Assembly (NCBI GenBank): GCA_963700375.1
Contig: CAVOXF010000004.1
Location: forward strand, 62,001 to 126,000
Direction of reading: 5' to 3'
DNA length: 64,000 bases
Source: JAHEEL01 sp963700375
GTDB taxonomy: Bacteria > Actinomycetota > Acidimicrobiia > Spongiisociales > UBA5794
Numbering within the stretch: the stretch's first letter is position 1; each line of letters starts with the position of its first letter. The notes beneath the pieces are model-generated. The model worked only from the letters and a program-made list of their open reading frames with translations. It was not told the origin of the DNA and did not search any database. The position numbers and the translations under genes are program-made. Below, one piece after another: positions 60,445 to 64,000 of this stretch.

Positions 60445-61470
60445 CTATCCGAAGAACGACGCTGCGGTGTTGTACAACTGGTCGGGAACACCGCGAATCG
60501 AATCGACGGCCTCGCTGAGCGGCACCGGAACGATGTCCGCACCTCGCAGGGCGGCCATCACACCCGACATGCCCTCGGCGGCAAAGTCGGCAGCCCCGAC
60601 ACCCAGGCGCGTCGCGAGGACGCGGTCGAACGCGGACGGTGTGCCGCCGCGCTGGACGTGGCCGAGTACCGAGACCCGGGACTCGAACCCGGTGCCTTCT
60701 TCGATGGCTGCGGCGATCGGGTAGGCGACCCCGCCGAGGCGGTCGAAACCGAACGCATCCTTCCTCTGAGCGATTGGCTCGAAGCCGGGCGGAGGAGAGA
60801 CGCCCTCGCCGACGACGACAATTGAATACTTGATGCCTTTGCGGTGACGTCGTCGCAGGGTTGCGACGATCTCGTTGATGTCGTACTCGTGTTCGGGGAT
60901 GATGATGGCGTCGGCACCGCCGGCAATCCCGGCGTAGGTGGCGATCCAGCCCTTGGTCCGGCCCATCACCTCGACGACGATGACCCGGTTGTGAGCCTCG
61001 GCCGTTGTTGCGAGGCGGTCGATGGCTTCGGTGGCGATGCTGACCGCGGTATCGAAACCGAACGTGATGTCGGTGCCGCAGATGTCGTTGTCGATCGTCT
61101 TCGGAACGCCGACGACCGACAGGCCCTCCTCGGAGAGTTTCAACGCAGACCGGAGGGTCCCGTCTCCGCCGACCACGATGAGGCTGTCGATGCCGTTCGC
61201 CTTGATCGTGCGCTCGCACGAGGCGTATCCGTCGCCGTGGACATAGGGGTCCATGCGGGAGGTACCGAGGATGGTGCCTCCCCGCGTCAGGATTCCCCGC
61301 ACGGAATCTCGATCGAGGGAGACGGTCAGGCCGTTCATGAGTCCCTCCCAACCGTTCTTGATTCCGAGCACTTCGGAATCGTGCTCGTCGGCACGAGCGA
61401 CGACACCGCGGATTACGGCGTTCAGGCCGGGGCAATCGCCGCCGGCCGTGAGGACACCAATGACACTCAT
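60445..61470 (-). CDS. 6-phosphofructokinase, ATP-type signature (G104, K124)
   Basis: 341 aa. T-A-G-G-D-C-P-G-L-N near residue 8, G-G-D-G at 101-104 and P-K-T-I-D-N-D at 123-129, then F-G-F-D-T-A near 135 and G-R-T-K-G-W near 165. Gly104 favours ATP; Lys124 is shared with pyrophosphate enzymes and with several actinobacterial ATP enzymes. Follows the second PFK after 31 nt. AGGAG before the ATG at 61470. Confidence 0.9.
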   Translation of the reverse strand: MSVIGVLTAGGDCPGLNAVIRGVVARADEHDSEVLGIKNGWEGLMNGLTVSLDRDSVRGILTRGGTILGTSRMDPYVHGDGYASCERTIKANGIDSLIVVGGDGTLRSALKLSEEGLSVVGVPKTIDNDICGTDITFGFDTAVSIATEAIDRLATTAEAHNRVIVVEVMGRTKGWIATYAGIAGGADAIIIPEHEYDINEIVATLRRRHRKGIKYSIVVVGEGVSPPPGFEPIAQRKDAFGFDRLGGVAYPIAAAIEEGTGFESRVSVLGHVQRGGTPSAFDRVLATRLGVGAADFAAEGMSGVMAALRGADIVPVPLSEAVDSIRGVPDQLYNTAASFFG

Positions 61471-61501
61471 CGTTCCATCTCCTGGAGTTCTTCGTAGAGG
61501 C

Positions 61502-62650
61502 CTAGTAGAGGAACATCGGCTTTCCAGTGACGTGCCTGACCTTGGGCTGGTAGTTGACCGAGTCATACAGCTCGGTGATGTCGACACGCTTCACGCCCTC
61601 GCCGGTGACCGAGATCGGAACGTGGGTGTAGGTGCCGCCGCGCAGTGAGACCATCCGTCCCGATGCGCCCTCGATCGCGAGGTCGGCGGCCATCACGGCG
61701 TAGTTCGTCGCGACCATGAGGTCGAGAGAGTCCGGCCGGCCGGAACGCATGAGGTACCCGACGGTCTGGTTGATGATGCCTTGGCCGGTCCGCTCCTTGA
61801 GGAGGTCGCCGGTCTGTTGGCCGATACCGCCCAGTTTCCGGTGACCGTACGCGTCCGAATCGCCGGACAGTGCCATCTCTCCGCCGCTGATCGTTGCACC
61901 CTCGGAGATTGTGACCATCGCGTAGTGGGACGGGTTATCCCGCTTGTCGCGCATCACAAGTTCAGCGAGTCGATCGATGTCGAACGGGACTTCCGAGATC
62001 AGCGCTCGGTCCACGCCTGCGAGGTATGCGGTGATCAGCGACGTTTCGCCCGAATAGCGGCCGAACAGTTCAACGATCGCGATGCGCTCGTGACTTCCCG
62101 TGCTGGTCCGGAGATTGTGGATGAACTCGACGCCACGACTGACGGCGGTCGAGAAACCGATGCAATAGTCGGTCCCGTGAACGTCGTTGTCCATCGTCTT
62201 CGGGATTGCGATGACCGGAACGCCCTCTTCATGCATGCGAAGGCCGTACGACAGCGTGTCGTCGCCGCCGATCGGGATGAGAACGTCGATGCGCATCGCT
62301 TCTATGACCCGCAGCACATGGTCGGTGACATCGAACGGTCCATCACCCTCCGGTGGATCACCGAGGAACGCCGGGTACTCGCTCCTGCGGACCTTGGCCG
62401 GGTTGGTGCGGCTGGTATGGAGGAATGTGCCGCCGGAGCGGTCAACGGTTCGGACGGTCACCGGGTCGAGTTCGAGGAAGTTCTCGGCGAGCGACTCGGG
62501 GTCGGCGGGGTTCGCATTGAGGAGGCCACCCCAGCCGCGACGGATGCCCACGACTTCGTGGCCCTCGTGGGCGACGCGAGTCACGACCGACTTGATCGAA
62601 GGGTTGAGACCGGGTACGTCGCCGCCGCCGGTGAGGATTCCGATGCGCAT
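61502..62650 (-). CDS. 6-phosphofructokinase, pyrophosphate-type signature (GGDD, K151)
   Basis: 382 aa. T-G-G-G-D-V-P-G-L-N near residue 7, G-G-D-D at 128-131 and P-K-T-M-D-N-D at 150-156. The second Asp of GGDD and the Lys are the known determinants of pyrophosphate use, and F-G-R-Y-S-G-E near 190 fits this clade. Reversible, so usable in glycolysis and gluconeogenesis. First gene of the pair; TATCCT (62683-62678) is a candidate -10 with AAGGAG 4 nt before the ATG at 62650. Confidence 0.9.
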   Translation of the reverse strand: MRIGILTGGGDVPGLNPSIKSVVTRVAHEGHEVVGIRRGWGGLLNANPADPESLAENFLELDPVTVRTVDRSGGTFLHTSRTNPAKVRRSEYPAFLGDPPEGDGPFDVTDHVLRVIEAMRIDVLIPIGGDDTLSYGLRMHEEGVPVIAIPKTMDNDVHGTDYCIGFSTAVSRGVEFIHNLRTSTGSHERIAIVELFGRYSGETSLITAYLAGVDRALISEVPFDIDRLAELVMRDKRDNPSHYAMVTISEGATISGGEMALSGDSDAYGHRKLGGIGQQTGDLLKERTGQGIINQTVGYLMRSGRPDSLDLMVATNYAVMAADLAIEGASGRMVSLRGGTYTHVPISVTGEGVKRVDITELYDSVNYQPKVRHVTGKPMFLY

Positions 62651-62771
62651 AGTGCTCCTTCGCGGGAAGATGATTCGAGGATAGGCGTTGCGGGGACAGA
62701 TCGTGATTCGGTCTCGCATGGCAACACGCGTCATGCTTACATGTCTGTAGTTCGCGTACTGAGGAGCCCCG

Positions 62772-64000
62772 TTGCCTCGCGACGGTTTCGCCCATCTCCA
62801 TGTTCACTCCGAGTTCTCGATGCTCGACGGTGCGGCGCGCGTCAAGGACATGGTGCAGGCGGCGGCCGCCGACAACCAAACGGCGATCGCGATCACCGAT
62901 CACGGCGTCTTGTACGGCGTCATCGACTTCACCAAGGCTGCGCTCGATGCCGGTGTGAAGCCGATCCTGGGTATCGAGGCGTACGTCACGGCCGGCTCGC
63001 GTTTCGACCGGCTGCCGCGTCGTGAGGACAAGCGCTACCACCTCACGTTGCTCGCAGAGAACGAGACCGGCTATCGGAATCTCATGAAGCTCGCGTCGCT
63101 GGCCTACCTCGAAGGTTTCTACTACAAGCCTCGGATGGACCGCGAACTGCTCGCCGAGCACAGCGAGGGAATCATCGCCGCGTCCGGGTGCCTCGGCGGT
63201 CATGTGGCGCAGATGCTGGCGCCGGACGGCTCCAACGAGGAAGGGAACGTCGGCCAGGTCCGCGACTATGAAGCTGCGGTGGAAGCAGCCGCGATGTACC
63301 AGGACATCTTCGGGCGCGACAACTGGTTCATCGAGGTTCAAGACCACGGCATCGAGGGACAGCAGCGGATCATGGACGACCTGATCCAGATCTCGCGCGA
63401 CATCAACGCCCCGCTCCTCGCCTCGAACGACAGCCACTACACCTACGCCCACGAGGCCGACGCACACGATGTTCTGCTGTGCATCCAGACCGGGGCGAAC
63501 AAGAGCGACGTGGACCGATTCCGCTTCTCTGGAGATCAGTTCTATGTGAAGACCGCTCGTGAGATGCGGGACATCTTCCCGGACGACCGCTACCCCGGGG
63601 CGGCCGACAACTCCCTGTTGATCGCCGAACGCGTCACTACCGAACTCGAGTTCGGCAAGATCCTGCTCCCACAGTTCCCGGTCCCCGACGGCATGGACGA
63701 GGACGGCTACCTGCGAGACCTGGTGATGGACGGCGCCAGGAAACGATACGGCGCGTTCGACGACGAGATCACGCAACGGCTGGAGTATGAACTCAGAGTC
63801 ATCGCCGAGATGGGCTTCTCGGCGTACTTCCTCATCGTATGGGACCTGATCCGGCACGCCCGCCAGCGCGGGATACGGACCGGACCGGGGCGGGGGAGCG
63901 CGGCCGGATCGATCGTCGCGTACTGCCTCGAGATCACCGATCTCGATCCGATCGCCTACGGCCTCATCTTCGAACGGTTCCTCAATCCCGGCCGTCGGCA
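62772..64000 (+). CDS. dnaE: DNA polymerase III alpha subunit DnaE, partial (C-terminus beyond the window)
   Basis: 409 residues visible. The N-terminal PHP domain has H-L-H-V-H-S near residue 8, I-T-D-H-G near 42 and Y-Y-K-P-R near 118, and the start of the Pol III domain with A-E-M-G-F-S near 345 and G-P-G-R-G-S-A-A-G-S near 375. Start TTG at 62772 with GAGGAG 5 nt upstream; no nearby ATG fits the family N-terminus. Main replicative polymerase. Confidence 0.94.
   Translation, partial: MPRDGFAHLHVHSEFSMLDGAARVKDMVQAAAADNQTAIAITDHGVLYGVIDFTKAALDAGVKPILGIEAYVTAGSRFDRLPRREDKRYHLTLLAENETGYRNLMKLASLAYLEGFYYKPRMDRELLAEHSEGIIAASGCLGGHVAQMLAPDGSNEEGNVGQVRDYEAAVEAAAMYQDIFGRDNWFIEVQDHGIEGQQRIMDDLIQISRDINAPLLASNDSHYTYAHEADAHDVLLCIQTGANKSDVDRFRFSGDQFYVKTAREMRDIFPDDRYPGAADNSLLIAERVTTELEFGKILLPQFPVPDGMDEDGYLRDLVMDGARKRYGAFDDEITQRLEYELRVIAEMGFSAYFLIVWDLIRHARQRGIRTGPGRGSAAGSIVAYCLEITDLDPIAYGLIFERFLNPGRR

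Overview
This 64 kb window is a high-GC chromosomal segment from a member of the Actinomycetota. The evidence is the actinobacterial order of the cell-division and cell-wall (dcw) cluster with sepF and yggT at its end, a DUF3040 gene and a MoxR-DUF58-transglutaminase block beside it, a translational-type T-box ahead of ileS, an F420-type LLM oxidoreductase and a WS/DGAT acyltransferase. MurE carries the DNPR motif of meso-diaminopimelate ligases. The gene content would suit a deep-branching class such as Acidimicrobiia, but that placement is a weak inference. I see no rRNA, tRNA, CRISPR array, insertion sequence or prophage, and base composition looks uniform. Apart from one degenerate resolvase-like gene, this is core chromosome.

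Layout. 1-4741: branched-chain amino acid genes on the minus strand (ilvB-ilvN-ilvC, then leuA running off the left edge), preceded by a promoter, a 17-codon leader peptide ending in Val-Val-Leu-Ile-Thr and a terminator hairpin, i.e. an attenuator. 4748-12286: NYN protein, LLM oxidoreductase, HypA, a small Cys-rich protein, QueG, a phosphoesterase/methyltransferase pair, and an SRPBCC-ArsA-small protein operon. 12383-19142: a beta-propeller lipoprotein, ROK glucokinase, YkvA-like protein, AlaC-like aminotransferase and glucan phosphorylase. 19252-23524: the type II fatty-acid operon fabD-fabH-fabG-acpP-fabF. 23527-35623: membrane proteins, a histidine phosphatase, DinB, DUF3040, a MerR regulator, the MoxR-DUF58-TgpA operon, small conserved-looking proteins, a resolvase-like gene, HNH nuclease, Usp and a ketopantoate-reductase-like gene. 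35674-53293: the dcw cluster mraZ-rsmH-ftsL-ftsI-murE-murF-mraY-murD-ftsW-murG-murC-murB-ftsQ-ftsZ-pgeF-yggS-sepF-yggT, mostly joined by 4-nt stop/start overlaps. 53294-62650: ileS (minus) with its T-box, yggU, a DksA-like gene, lspA, rluD, a WS/DGAT gene and two tandem phosphofructokinases (minus). 62772-64000: the start of dnaE.

The most informative non-coding signals are four cis-regulatory regions: the ilvB attenuator, the MraZ operator (TGGG repeats with a 10-bp period over the mraZ promoter), a structured 5' region before rsmH in which a long helix can bury the Shine-Dalgarno sequence and AUG while an upstream segment can compete for it, and the ileS T-box. Several genes also have a TANNNT box exactly 6 nt before the start codon, implying leaderless mRNAs. 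Two genes at the end of the dcw cluster, yggS and yggT, each carry a single-base frameshift.

No gene-free stretch exceeds about 300 nt except 56483-56797, which holds the ileS T-box leader and the yggU promoter.
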